A stretch of 64,000 bases of DNA from Deltaproteobacteria bacterium (GTDB lineage Bacteria; Desulfobacterota; Binatia; UTPRO1): the NCBI GenBank assembly GCA_020848745.1, contig JADLHM010000092.1, positions 1 through 64,000 on the forward strand, read 5' to 3'. Position 1 is the first letter of the stretch. Every line of letters starts with the position of its first letter. Both the position numbers and the translations under genes were made by a program. Of this stretch, positions 8,164-19,584 are shown in pieces. The notes under the pieces were generated by a model. It was not told the origin of the DNA. It made no database searches and saw only the letters and a list, made by a program, of their open reading frames with translations.

Positions 8164-9735
8164 CTAGGGACCGGTCACCCGCGACCGGTCCGCGTAGCGC
8201 TTGCGGTATTCGAGCTTGTTGAGCGCGTTCAGGAGCGCGAGCGCGCTCGCCATGATGATGTCGGTGTGGGCGCCCTGCCCCGTCGACGTCAGATCCCCGT
8301 CGCGGACGAGACACGACACCTCGCCCTGCGCATCGGTGCCGCCCGTGATCGCTTTGACGGCGTACCGCTCGAGCTTGTACGGCGTGCCGGTGGCCTTCGC
8401 GATCGCCGCGTAACAGGCGTCGACGACGCCGTCTCCGGTCGCGTGCTCCGCGCGCTCCTCGCCGTCCACCCGGATGCGGACGTCGGCGCTCGGCACCCCG
8501 TCCATCGACGATGCCACGCTGAGCCCGGCGAGCTCGTAGCGGTCGGGCACGCTTGCCTGAGCGCGCGCACGCACCGCCTCCTCGGCGACGATCGCCATCA
8601 GGTCCTCGTCGTAGACGTGCTTCTTCTTGTCGGCCAGAGCCTTGAAGCGCGCGAACGCCTTGTTCATGTCAAGCTCTTGCGCGGCGATCCCGAGCTCCTG
8701 CAGGCGATCGACGAAGGCGTGCCGTCCGGAATGCTTGCCGAGGACGAGCCGGTTCGACCCGACGCCGACCGTCTCGGGTCGCATGATCTCGTACGTGATC
8801 TTGTTCTTGAGCACGCCGTCCTGATGGATCCCCGCCTCGTGCGCGAAGGCGTTGTCGCCGACGATCGGCTTGTTGATCGGAATCGGGATGCCGGTGATCT
8901 GCGAGACCAAGCGGCTCGCGGCGTAGATCTGTTCGGTCACGACACCCGTCTCGAGCCCGAAGAAATCCTTGCGGGTGCGGAGCGCCATCACGATCTCGTC
9001 CATCGAGGCGTTGCCGGCGCGCTCGCCGAGTCCGTTGACCGTGCACTCGACCTGCCGCGCCCCCGCCTCGACCGCCGCGAGCGAGTTCGCGACCGCCATG
9101 CCGAGATCGTTGTGACAGTGCGCGCTCCAGCGCGCGTCCCGGCCACCCGGCGTCCCCGCGATCAGGCGCCGGAAGAGCGCGCTCGTCTGGTGCGGCAGCG
9201 CGTAGCCGGTCGTGTCGGGGACGTTCAACGTCACGGCGCCGGCACGAATCGCCTCGCCGAAGACGGTGACAAGGTACTCCGGGTCGCTCCGCGAGGCGTC
9301 CTCGGCCGAGAACTCGATGTAGTCGAGATGCTTCTTGGCGAACCCGACCGCCCAGGCGGCGGCATCGACCACCTCCTGCCGGCTCATCATCAGCTTGTGC
9401 TTCAGGTGGATGTCGGAGGTGGCGATGAAGATGTGGATGCCCGGGCGCTTGGCCTTCGCGACGGCGCGGATCGCGCGCTCGATGTCGTTCTCTTTCGTCC
9501 GGGACAGGCTCAAGACGATCGGCCGGGCGACCGCCTCGGCGACGCGGCTCACGGAGTCGTAGTCGCCCTCCGAGGAGGCGGCAAAGCCGGCTTCGATGAC
9601 GTCGACGTTCAACTGCTCGAGCTGGCGGGCGATCGCGACCTTCTCCTCGACGTTCATCGAGGCGCCCGGCGATTGCTCGCCGTCGCGCAGCGTGGTGTCG
9701 AAGATCTGGACGTGGTTGGAATCGCTCGCTTGCAT
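8164..9735 (-). CDS. leuA: 2-isopropylmalate synthase
   Basis: A protein of 523 residues that condenses acetyl-CoA with 2-oxoisovalerate, the first committed step to leucine. The family start QIFDTTLRDGEQSPGAS begins at residue 10, and the metal-binding HCHNDLGMAVANSL is present. The C-terminal regulatory LeuA dimer domain (about 380-510) is complete, so leucine feedback inhibition is likely. The ATG at 9735 is chosen because the upstream open frame contains a strong hairpin and no conserved sequence. Genes for dehydratase, Asd and TruA follow. Confidence 0.97.
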   Translation of the reverse strand: MQASDSNHVQIFDTTLRDGEQSPGASMNVEEKVAIARQLEQLNVDVIEAGFAASSEGDYDSVSRVAEAVARPIVLSLSRTKENDIERAIRAVAKAKRPGIHIFIATSDIHLKHKLMMSRQEVVDAAAWAVGFAKKHLDYIEFSAEDASRSDPEYLVTVFGEAIRAGAVTLNVPDTTGYALPHQTSALFRRLIAGTPGGRDARWSAHCHNDLGMAVANSLAAVEAGARQVECTVNGLGERAGNASMDEIVMALRTRKDFFGLETGVVTEQIYAASRLVSQITGIPIPINKPIVGDNAFAHEAGIHQDGVLKNKITYEIMRPETVGVGSNRLVLGKHSGRHAFVDRLQELGIAAQELDMNKAFARFKALADKKKHVYDEDLMAIVAEEAVRARAQASVPDRYELAGLSVASSMDGVPSADVRIRVDGEERAEHATGDGVVDACYAAIAKATGTPYKLERYAVKAITGGTDAQGEVSCLVRDGDLTSTGQGAHTDIIMASALALLNALNKLEYRKRYADRSRVTGP

Positions 9736-9765
9736 CGGTCGTTCGCTTCTCACCGCTCCGCCCCG

Positions 9766-9806
9766 AAAACGAAAACTCCCGCGTGGCCTGTCTGCGCCAG
9801 CGGGAG
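9766..9806 (-). terminator. Intrinsic terminator or attenuator ahead of leuA
   Basis: On the minus strand CTCCCGC and GCGGGAG (plus positions 9776-9782 and 9800-9806) form a stem that continues inward with TGGC/GCCA around an 8-base loop. It is followed by a T-rich run, TTTTCGTTTT (9775-9766). It lies between the pssA stop and the leuA start, 31 bp before leuA. It could end the psd-pssA transcript or attenuate read-through into leuA. No leader peptide with leucine codons was evident. Confidence 0.7.
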
Positions 9807-9839
9807 CAACTTCACGCGCGGTCGGCGCTGCGCTTGCTC

Positions 9840-10649
9840 TTACCGGAAGTTCCGCACTTTCGCGACCGGCTCCTCCCCCGGTCGGTCGCGCCGGGCCCTC
9901 GGCCGGCCGAGCACCCACGTCACGGGCCCCGACAGCGCGTAGAGCATGAAGGCCGTGAACAGGAAGATTTGCGGCTCCGCGATCACGAACTTCAGTCCCA
10001 CGATGAGCGCCACCAGGATCCAGAGCGGCTGGCGGGGATTCAGATGGAAGCTCTTGAAGCTGTTGTAACTGACGTTGCTGACCATCAGGGCCGCCAGACC
10101 ATAGATCACCACGAGCAGGATGATGTGCTTGTGGGTGGCCCCTTCGCCGCCGAAGAAGTAGTACAGCAGTACCGTCGAGGCAACGGTGTCGGCGGCGGCG
10201 GGAATCGGCAACCCCGTGAAATGCTTCTTCGCTCCGAGCTCAGCCTGGACGTTGAAACGCGCGAGACGGAGCGCGCCGCAGGCCACGTACAGCGACGCCG
10301 CGAGCCAGCCCCAGGTTCCCCAGGGCTCGAGCGCCCATTTGTAGACCAGGATTCCGGGCGCCACGCCGAACGCGACCAGATCGGAAAGCGAGTCGTATTC
10401 GATGCCGAATCGGCTCGTCGACCTGGTGAGCCGCGCGATGCGTCCGTCCAGGCCGTCGAAGACGTGCGCGATCAGGATGCACACCGCCGCGACCTGATAC
10501 GAGCCGTCGATGGTCGCGATGATGGCGTAGAAGCCGGAAAAGAGACCACAGGTCGTGATCAGGTTCGGCAGGAGGTACACGCCGCGATGGAGCGGCTCGT
10601 CGCTCTGACGCTCCCGACGCCCGTGCACCAACCGCACCTCCGAGCTCAC
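9840..10649 (-). CDS. pssA: CDP-diacylglycerol-serine O-phosphatidyltransferase
   Basis: A protein of 269 residues with several membrane helices. It makes phosphatidylserine from CDP-diacylglycerol and serine. The CDP-alcohol phosphotransferase signature is intact: D68-G69, A72-R73, G82, D86 and D90, within HVFDGLDGRIAR and FGIEYDSLSD. It overlaps the psd stop by four bases (ATGA), so the two phosphatidylethanolamine enzymes are translationally coupled. Confidence 0.95.
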   Translation of the reverse strand: MSSEVRLVHGRRERQSDEPLHRGVYLLPNLITTCGLFSGFYAIIATIDGSYQVAAVCILIAHVFDGLDGRIARLTRSTSRFGIEYDSLSDLVAFGVAPGILVYKWALEPWGTWGWLAASLYVACGALRLARFNVQAELGAKKHFTGLPIPAAADTVASTVLLYYFFGGEGATHKHIILLVVIYGLAALMVSNVSYNSFKSFHLNPRQPLWILVALIVGLKFVIAEPQIFLFTAFMLYALSGPVTWVLGRPRARRDRPGEEPVAKVRNFR

Positions 10650-11278
10650 GAGTACGACCCCACGATCGTCACGCCGGCCGTCGTTCGATCCCCGATCGCC
10701 ACGTGCAACTTGACCACCTCGGGAACGTAGAGGTCAAGCCGCGAGCCGAACATGATCATCCCGTACCGGTCGCCGCGCCGGACCTCGTCGCCGGCGGCGA
10801 CCTTGCAGACGATCCGGCGCGCCAGCTGTCCCGCGATCTGGACGAACAGGATCCGTGCCCCGCGTCGGTCTTCGACCACGACCGCGTTGCGCTCGTTCAG
10901 CTCCGAGGCCTTGTCCAGGAACGCGGCGACGAACCGTCCGGGGAAGTGCTGCACGTGCCGGACGACCCCGTCCACCGGGATGCGATTCACGTGCACGTTC
11001 AGCGGCGACATGAAGATGCTGATGCGGCGGCACGCACCCCGGACGAACTGCTCCTCGTGCATCACGTCCGTGATGGCGACGACCTTGCCGTCGGCCGGGG
11101 CCGCGATCAGCCCCTCGCCCGCGGGCGTCAGGCGGTCGGGGTCGCGAAAGAAGTTCACGACGAGCCCCGCCAGCGCCACGAGCGGCCACGCGATGCAGCG
11201 TGGGGCGGACGCCAGGCCAAGCACGGCGAGCGCGACCGCGAGCGCGACGTACGTGTACCCCTCGCGGGCGAGCCTCAT
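10646..11278 (-). CDS. psd: Phosphatidylserine decarboxylase proenzyme (short type)
   Basis: A protein of 210 residues, the short archaeal-type Psd. It decarboxylates phosphatidylserine to phosphatidylethanolamine with a pyruvoyl group made by self-cleavage. The cleavage site is G178-S179 in MIMFGSRLDLYVPE, and the upstream motifs FFRDPDR and APADGKVV are present. A hydrophobic anchor occupies about residues 10-42. The ATG at 11278 is chosen because the conserved protein begins there. It lies 22 bp after ilvC and overlaps pssA. Confidence 0.93.
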   Translation of the reverse strand: MRLAREGYTYVALAVALAVLGLASAPRCIAWPLVALAGLVVNFFRDPDRLTPAGEGLIAAPADGKVVAITDVMHEEQFVRGACRRISIFMSPLNVHVNRIPVDGVVRHVQHFPGRFVAAFLDKASELNERNAVVVEDRRGARILFVQIAGQLARRIVCKVAAGDEVRRGDRYGMIMFGSRLDLYVPEVVKLHVAIGDRTTAGVTIVGSYS

Positions 11279-11300
11279 GCCAACGTGCCGGAGACCGCCG

Positions 11301-12313
<1,013 letters not shown>

Positions 12314-12317
<4 letters not shown>

Positions 12318-12832
12318 GCGACCTTCTCCTTTTCGTCGATGGCGCCCACGAGCGTCCGCGTGCCGCGCCACATGGCGACTCGGCCCGTCCGTACGATCTC
12401 GGTGATCCCGAGCGGCTTCAACAGCTCGATGATGGCGGCGATCTTGTCCTGCTGTCCGGTGACTTCGACCACGTGCGACTGCGGTCCGACGTCGATGATC
12501 TTCCCGCGGAAGATGTCGACGATGTTCATGAGCTCTCCACGGGTGCGCTCGTCGACCTTGACCTTGATCAGGACGAGCTCGCGCTCGACGTGCGCGCCGT
12601 CCTTGAAGTCGGAGACGCGGATCACGGGCACGAGTTTGTTCAGCTGCTTGATCATCTGCTCGAGGACCGCGTCGTCGCCGGCCGTGACCAGCGTGATGCA
12701 CGACACCGTCGGATCCATCGTCTCCGCGACGGCCAAGCTCTCGATGTTGAACCCACGGCCGCTGAACATTCCCGCGACGCGCGCCAGCACGCCGAACTCG
12801 TTCTCGACCAAGACCGAAATGGTATGTCGCAT
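12314..12832 (-). CDS. ilvN: Acetolactate synthase small regulatory subunit
   Basis: A protein of 172 residues. The ACT domain at the N-terminus starts with [18 protein letters not shown] (4-21) and is followed by the family's C-terminal ACT-like domain. It binds valine and regulates the catalytic IlvB subunit. IlvB, which normally lies directly upstream, is absent here: the next upstream gene encodes a DUF465 protein. The ATG at 12832 fits the conserved N-terminus. Confidence 0.95.
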
Positions 12833-12934
12833 TGTGCCTCGTCCTGCAGCTCGGGGAGGGGTGCCTGGGCAGACACGCGGTTGCCGCGCGTTCCGCGAAC
12901 GTCGCGCCACCGTTCGTCCGCGCGACGTCGAAAC

Positions 12935-13153
12935 TCAGCGGTACTTGTTGAGGATCTCCATCATGCGGTCTTTGCCCGCGAGCTTCACCTTCTGCAGCCG
13001 CTTCCGCTCGACTTCTTCGTCCTGGTTCAGAAAGCCTTTGTGGTTGAACTGGGCGAGCCGTTTTTCCAGCTGCACGTGCTCGTCATAGAAGCGCTTCAGA
13101 TCCGGCTCTCGATCGACCAGGGAGAGGATGAGCTGCTCGTCCTTAGCCTCCAT
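12935..13153 (-). CDS. DUF465 (YdcH-like) small coiled-coil protein
   Basis: A highly charged helical protein of 72 residues. The segment [17 protein letters not shown] and the following [18 protein letters not shown] match the DUF465/YdcH pattern of two helices forming a small coiled coil. The molecular role is unknown. The ribosome site AAAGGAGTGTCCC precedes the ATG. A candidate promoter overlaps the end of tsaB, so it could lead the transcript that continues into ilvN. Confidence 0.8.
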   Translation of the reverse strand: MEAKDEQLILSLVDREPDLKRFYDEHVQLEKRLAQFNHKGFLNQDEEVERKRLQKVKLAGKDRMMEILNKYR

Positions 13154-13215
13154 GGGACACTCCTTTCAGTGCACGACCCGGCGGCGGGCAAGTACCGAAA
13201 AACATTGATGTTTGG

Positions 13216-13244
13216 CTTCTAATACACGATCCGGACCTTGTCAA
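13216..13244 (-). promoter_or_regulatory. Candidate sigma-70-type promoter for the DUF465-ilvN unit
   Basis: On the minus strand TTGACA (13244-13239) is followed after exactly 17 bases by TAGAAG (13221-13216), about 62 bp before the DUF465 start. The -35 box lies in the last codons of tsaB. Spacing and -35 are consensus; the -10 is only partly so. Confidence 0.45.
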
Positions 13245-13962
13245 CGAAGCTCTGGATCCGACCGCCCGCCGAGGGCGAGCGCGCGCTTTGCGAGAGCTCC
13301 GCTTCGGGCGGGCGGACGTACGCGGGCGAGAGCGATGCGAGATCGTCGCCTTCCGGCGCGCGGCGCAAACGCGCCGCCGCGAGCCGCGCCACCGCGATCG
13401 GACTCGGCGGATGGGTCGCCGGAGCGTAGAGCCGCGCCCCATCGCCCAGGACGCGGCGGAACACGTCGCCGTAGACGTCGACGCCGTCGCCCACGAATGC
13501 GCACGGCCCGCCGACGGCCACCGCCAGCCCCGCCGCGTCGATCGCACAAGGCGCGCCGCGGCGATGGAACCCTTCGGCGTCGCGCTCGTACAATCCGGCA
13601 TACACTTCGCGCTTGCGCGCATCGAGCACCGCGCAGACGCGACCTTCCGCCTCGGGCGCCGCCAGCGCCAACGCGTCCAGCGTCGGCACGCCGAGGAGGC
13701 GATAGGCCCCCGCGAAGGCGAGGCCTTTCGCGAAACTGAGCGCGATGCGCAACCCCGTGAACGATCCCGGCCCGATCGTCACGGCGATCGCGTCGCCGGC
13801 CCCGATCCGGCCGCCCTCCTCCAGCGTCTCGGCGACGAGACGCGGGAGGATGCCGGCGTGATTCGAGGTCGCGCGTTCGCTCCGCTCGGCCACGACGACC
13901 CCGTCGCGTACCAGCGCCACACCGCACCGCCACGTGGCGGTGTCGATCGCGAGGATCCGCAT
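13219..13962 (-). CDS. tsaB: tRNA threonylcarbamoyladenosine biosynthesis protein TsaB
   Basis: A protein of 247 residues with the ASKHA fold. It is the partner of TsaD in making the t6A37 modification of tRNAs that read ANN codons. The N-terminal MRILAIDTATWRCGVAL and the signature TIGPGSFTGLRIALSFAKG are intact. It sits between rseP and the DUF465 gene in the minus-strand block; its last codons contain the candidate promoter for the next gene. Confidence 0.93.
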   Translation of the reverse strand: MRILAIDTATWRCGVALVRDGVVVAERSERATSNHAGILPRLVAETLEEGGRIGAGDAIAVTIGPGSFTGLRIALSFAKGLAFAGAYRLLGVPTLDALALAAPEAEGRVCAVLDARKREVYAGLYERDAEGFHRRGAPCAIDAAGLAVAVGGPCAFVGDGVDVYGDVFRRVLGDGARLYAPATHPPSPIAVARLAAARLRRAPEGDDLASLSPAYVRPPEAELSQSARSPSAGGRIQSFVDKVRIVY

Positions 13963-13990
13963 CAGGGGGCGCCCGCGCGCCGGGCAACCG

Positions 13991-15064
13991 TCACCCGGCG
14001 ATGATGCGGGAGATGTCGTTGTAGAAGACGAACACCATCAGCGCGAGCAAGAGGAAGAGCCCGACCTGCTGCGCCACCTCCCGCTGCCGATTCGCGAGTG
14101 GCCGGCCCCGGACCGCCTCGAACGCGAAGAACAAGAGGTGGCCGCCATCGAGCACCGGCACCGGCAGCAGGTTCAGGACCCCGAGGTTCACGCTGATGAG
14201 ACCGAGGAACCGGATCAGGTAGTCGAGCCCGCGCTCGGCTTGCTGACCCGCGGCCTGGACGATCAGGATCGGACCGCCGAGATCGCGCGCCGAGACCGAT
14301 CCCTGGAAGATCTTCACGACGCTCAAGAGGGTCATCTTCACCCAGAAGTACGTCTCGTAGACACCGAGGCCGACCGCGTTCGCGAGCGACACCGGCGCGA
14401 TCTCGACGTAGCGCTCGATCCCGATGAGATAGGCCTGGCCGGTCTCCTCTCCGAAGATCGTCTTCTCGGGTCGCTCCTCCGGAACCGCGGTCAGCGTCTC
14501 GACGGTGCCGTCCTCGCGCTTCACCTCGAGGCTGAGCGCACGGCCACCGCTCGCGCGGACGACCTGCGAGAGCGCGTCCCAGCTGGCGATCGCCTTCCCG
14601 TCGACGGAGATGACGACGTCGCCGCGCCGCACTCCGGCCTTCTGCGCCGCCATGCCCTCCATGACGCCGCCGATCTTCGCGGCCTCGGTCGGCGTGCCCG
14701 CCCCGTAGAGCGCGAACACGACCGAGAACGCCACCGCCGCGGTCGCCAGGTTCATCAGCGGTCCCGCCACGACGATCGCCGCACGCTTGGCGAGGGATTG
14801 CTGCGAGAACGCGCTCGCGGCCTCACCGCTCGGCACCTCGTCTTCCGGATCGTCGCCGAGCATCTTCACGTAGCCCCCGAGCGGGACGGCGCTCACGGCG
14901 TACTCCGTGACGCCGCGGCGCCACGCGAGCAGCCGGGGCCCGAAGCCGAGCGAGAATCGCAGGACCGTCACGCCCGACCATTTCGCGACCGCGAAATGCC
15001 CGAGCTCGTGCACGAAGATCAGGAGACCGAGGATCAGGATCGCGATCAGAATGTTGCCGCCCAT
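13991..15064 (-). CDS. rseP: RseP-type site-2 membrane metalloprotease
   Basis: A protein of 357 residues that cleaves membrane-spanning anti-sigma factors or leftover signal peptides. The zinc motif HELGH (H19, E20, H23) is in the first helix. A single PDZ domain lies at about residues 110-190, and the second metal-site motif VPVLDGGHLLFF near residue 310. E. coli RseP has two PDZ domains; one is common elsewhere. It directly follows cdsA with a 21 bp gap, and dxr, which often lies between these two genes, is absent. Confidence 0.94.
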   Translation of the reverse strand: MGGNILIAILILGLLIFVHELGHFAVAKWSGVTVLRFSLGFGPRLLAWRRGVTEYAVSAVPLGGYVKMLGDDPEDEVPSGEAASAFSQQSLAKRAAIVVAGPLMNLATAAVAFSVVFALYGAGTPTEAAKIGGVMEGMAAQKAGVRRGDVVISVDGKAIASWDALSQVVRASGGRALSLEVKREDGTVETLTAVPEERPEKTIFGEETGQAYLIGIERYVEIAPVSLANAVGLGVYETYFWVKMTLLSVVKIFQGSVSARDLGGPILIVQAAGQQAERGLDYLIRFLGLISVNLGVLNLLPVPVLDGGHLLFFAFEAVRGRPLANRQREVAQQVGLFLLLALMVFVFYNDISRIIAG

Positions 15065-15085
15065 GCGTCGTCCTTTTTCAGGGGT

Positions 15086-15913
15086 CTAGTGGCCGAAGAA
15101 GAACCGGGCGTAATAGTAGACGAGCGGGGCCGGGAAGACGAGACTGTCAATGCGGTCCAGCACACCGCCGTGGCCGGGGATGATCCATCCCGAGTCCTTG
15201 GCGCCGAACGCGCGCTTCAGCATGGATTCACAAAGATCGCCCACTTGGGCGAGACACCCTACCGCGAGCCCGAGGCCGACGACCTCGGCCCAATCGAGCG
15301 TCGGGAAGAACGCGAGCTTGCAGAACGCTCCGCCGAGGAGGTTGCCGAGCACCGCCGTCGCGCTGCCTTCGACGGTCTTCCCAGGGCTCACCGTGGGCAT
15401 CAGCTTGTGCCGGCCGAACCACCGCCCTCCGAAGTAGCCCCCGACGTCCCCCGCCATCGCGATCACGACGGTGAAGATCACCCAACGCCAGCCCCCGACC
15501 CCGAGCGTCGCGTCGACCGGGTCCGGAAGCGCGTGCATCCACACGTAATGCGGCAGGAGGAACGCCGTGTAGAGGCTCCCGAGAAGCGTCAGGCCGAGGG
15601 CATCGACGCCGTGCCGCAGGTCGTCCTTGCGCGCCAACGCGAGGACGAGCCCGGCGACGACGACGGCGGCGAGCGCCATCGCGAATCGCTCCTGCGTCGG
15701 CACGAGCATCGCGCTCAACAGCAAGCCGCCCGCGGCGAGCCCGAACCCGCGATCCCAGGGGTCGGTCGGGAACGCCATTGCGCAATACTCGGTGACCCCG
15801 ACGAGCGTCGCCACGCCGACGAGCCACACGAACGACGACCACGGGTTCCAGACGATCAGCCAGACGAGCAGCGGGATCGCGACCGCCGCGGTGGCCAGCC
15901 TAGTGCGCAGCAC
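15086..15913 (-). CDS. cdsA: Phosphatidate cytidylyltransferase
   Basis: A multi-pass membrane enzyme of 275 residues making CDP-diacylglycerol from phosphatidate and CTP. The family signature is visible in TVSPGKTVEGSATAVLGN and in the C-terminal KRAFGAKDSG and PGHGGVLDRIDSL. I use the GTG at 15913, which overlaps the 3' end of uppS by 14 bp; the frame is open upstream but there it is inside uppS. It supplies the substrate used by PssA further along the same strand. Confidence 0.93.
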   Translation of the reverse strand: MLRTRLATAAVAIPLLVWLIVWNPWSSFVWLVGVATLVGVTEYCAMAFPTDPWDRGFGLAAGGLLLSAMLVPTQERFAMALAAVVVAGLVLALARKDDLRHGVDALGLTLLGSLYTAFLLPHYVWMHALPDPVDATLGVGGWRWVIFTVVIAMAGDVGGYFGGRWFGRHKLMPTVSPGKTVEGSATAVLGNLLGGAFCKLAFFPTLDWAEVVGLGLAVGCLAQVGDLCESMLKRAFGAKDSGWIIPGHGGVLDRIDSLVFPAPLVYYYARFFFGH

Positions 15914-16655
15914 GCAGACGTTCGCGCTCGGCTTGCTCTCCGGTCCGACCGAACCGCCGCTCGCGCCGCTGGAAGTGCGCCACCGCGTCCAGGAACTCAC
16001 GCTCCCGAAAGTCCGGCCAGAGCGTGTCGGTCACGTAGATCTCCGTATAGGCGATCTGCCAGAGCAGGAAATTGCTGACGCGCATCTCCCCGCTCGTACG
16101 GATCAGCAGATCGGGATCCGGAACGCCGGCCGTTCCCAGATGCGACGCCACGAGCTCCTGGTCCACGTCTTCGGGATCGACATCGCCGCGGCGGACCTTG
16201 CGCGCGATGGTGCGCATCGCATCGGTGATCTCCTCCCGGGCGCCGTAGCTCACCGCCAGGATCACGGTCATTCCGACATTGTGCCGGGTGTCCTCGATCG
16301 TCTGTCGAAGCGCCACCTGCACCTCGCGCGGCAAACGACGAAGGTTGCCGATCGCGAGCAGCCGGATGCCGTTCTTCATCATCTTCTTCAGCTCGGCGGC
16401 GAGGAAGTGGCGAAGGAAGCGCATCAACGCCGCGACCTCGTCGCGCGGCCGCTGCCAGTTCTCGGTCGAGAACGCGTACAGGCTCAGGTACTGGATGCCG
16501 AGCCGGCGCGCCGTCTCGACGATCTCCTGCACCGACTGCTTACCGCGGCGATGCCCGGTGATGCGCGTCAGGCCCCGCTGGGTGGCCCAGCGGCCGTTGC
16601 CGTCCATGATGATCGCCACATGACGTGGCAAACGCTCCTTGTCGATCGCGATCAT
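15900..16655 (-). CDS. uppS: Undecaprenyl diphosphate synthase (cis-prenyltransferase)
   Basis: A protein of 251 residues that elongates farnesyl diphosphate with isopentenyl units to the C55 lipid carrier for cell wall synthesis. The active-site motif HVAIIMDGNGRWA (12-24) and the C-terminal DLLIRTSGEMRVSNFLLWQ are intact. It overlaps frr at TGATG and cdsA by 14 bp, in the conserved frr-uppS-cdsA order. Confidence 0.96.
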   Translation of the reverse strand: MIAIDKERLPRHVAIIMDGNGRWATQRGLTRITGHRRGKQSVQEIVETARRLGIQYLSLYAFSTENWQRPRDEVAALMRFLRHFLAAELKKMMKNGIRLLAIGNLRRLPREVQVALRQTIEDTRHNVGMTVILAVSYGAREEITDAMRTIARKVRRGDVDPEDVDQELVASHLGTAGVPDPDLLIRTSGEMRVSNFLLWQIAYTEIYVTDTLWPDFREREFLDAVAHFQRRERRFGRTGEQAERERLRAAH

Positions 16656-17209
16656 CAGACGGCCAGGATTTCTTCTTCTTTACCCTTCAGGACCTTGTCG
16701 ATCTTCTCGACGTACTCCTTCGTCAGGTGCTCGATGCGCTCCTGGTCGCGCTTGAGATCGTCGTCGGTGAGCTCCTTCTCCTTGTGGAGCTCCTTCATCA
16801 TCTCGATGGCATCGCGCCGGTGCGCGCGCATCGACACCCGAAACTCCTCGGCGACCTTCTTCACGTGCTTCACGAGCTCGCGGCGGCGCTCCTCGGTGAG
16901 ATCGGGGATGGGAATGCGGATGATCTTGCCGTCGTTCTGCGGCGTGAGGCCGAGATCCGACTGGAGGATCGCCCGCTCGACCTCGCCGATCGCGCTCCGG
17001 TCGAACGGCTGGACGACCAGCAAGCGCGGCTCGGGCGCCGACAGCGATGCCAGCTGGTTCAACGGCGTCTTCGCGCCGTAGTACTCGACGATGATGCCGT
17101 CGAGGAGCGCCGTCGTGGCGCGCGCCGTCCGCAGGCGCGCGAGATCGCGCTTGAACGCGGCGACCGTCTCGTCCATCTCCTTCTTGCAGTCGTCAATGAT
17201 CGAGCCCAT
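16655..17209 (-). CDS. frr: Ribosome recycling factor
   Basis: A protein of 184 residues, the usual family length. With EF-G it splits post-termination ribosomes. The start IIDDCKKEMDETVAAFKRDL, the segment LRTARATTALLDGI and the domain junction LTEERRRELVKHVKKVAEE are characteristic. It begins directly after the pyrH stop and shares bases with uppS. Confidence 0.97.
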   Translation of the reverse strand: MGSIIDDCKKEMDETVAAFKRDLARLRTARATTALLDGIIVEYYGAKTPLNQLASLSAPEPRLLVVQPFDRSAIGEVERAILQSDLGLTPQNDGKIIRIPIPDLTEERRRELVKHVKKVAEEFRVSMRAHRRDAIEMMKELHKEKELTDDDLKRDQERIEHLTKEYVEKIDKVLKGKEEEILAV

Positions 17210-18661
<1,452 letters not shown>

Positions 18662-18665
<4 letters not shown>

Positions 18666-19453
18666 CCGATGTCGCTCCCCGCAGACTCCTCGACGGCGGA
18701 ATCATCCGACATGCCCGGCGCCCCGAGGTCTTCCTCCTCGGCGCCCTGCCCACGCTGACGCTCTTCGGCGAGCGCGCGGCCTTCGAGCACGGCGTCCGCG
18801 ATCGCCGTGCAGAAGAGCCGGATCGCACGGATCGCGTCGTCGTTCCCGGGGATCTTATAGTCGATGACGTCCGGATCGCAGTTCGTATCGACGGCGGCGA
18901 CCACAGGGATGCCGAGCTTATTCGCCTCCTTGACCGCGATCTCTTCCTTCTTCGGATCGACGATGAAGAGCGCATCGGGAAGCTTGCGCATGTTCTTGAT
19001 GCCGCCGAGCGAGGCGATGAGCTTGTCGCGCTCGCGCGAGATCATGATCAGCTCCTTCTTGGTGAGCGCCTCTTTCATCGCCTCGCTCTCGAGGGTTTCC
19101 TCGTGCTTGCGCAGGCGATCGATGGATTGCTTGATGGTCTGGAAGTTCGTGAGCATGCCGCCGAGCCAGCGGTTGGTGACGTAGTACATCCCGCACCGCT
19201 CGGCTTCCTCGCGAATGGCGTCCTGCGCCTGCTTCTTGGTGCCCACGAAGAGGATCGTCCCGCCGTCGGCGACGAGCTCGCGAACGTACGCGTAGGCGTC
19301 GCGGAACATGCGGACGGTCTGCTGCAGGTCGATGATGTAGATCCCGTTGCGTGCCCCGAAGATGTACGGCTTCATCTTGGGGTTCCAGCGACTCGTCTGG
19401 TGGCCGAAATGCACTCCGGCCTCCAGGAGCTGTTTCATCGTCACTTCGCTCAT
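18662..19453 (-). CDS. rpsB: 30S ribosomal protein S2
   Basis: A protein of 263 residues. The signatures [19 protein letters not shown] and [19 protein letters not shown] are intact, and the acidic C-terminal tail is variable as usual. A clear AAGGAG lies in the leader. It heads the rpsB-tsf-pyrH-frr-uppS-cdsA-rseP order and follows rho by 131 bp. Confidence 0.97.
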
Positions 19454-19584
19454 ACGAGTACTCTCATGCGGACTCCTTCACGCGCGGATCAATGAAATTG
19501 ACGCGGCCGAGATCGCACGGCCGCGAACGGGTTCCTATAGCGCAAACGAAACGGGAGGCGCAAATACGAAGGCCGGGCGGGGGG
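19454..19584 (-). promoter_or_regulatory. rho-rpsB intergenic leader with a GC hairpin
   Basis: The minus strand shows TATAGG (19539-19534), a possible -10 element for rpsB without a convincing -35. Further on, a perfect 7 bp stem GCGGCCG/CGGCCGC (19503-19509 with 19518-19524) has an 8-base loop and a weak following T-stretch. The hairpin could be the rho terminator or a leader structure of rpsB. The two cannot be separated by sequence. Confidence 0.4.
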
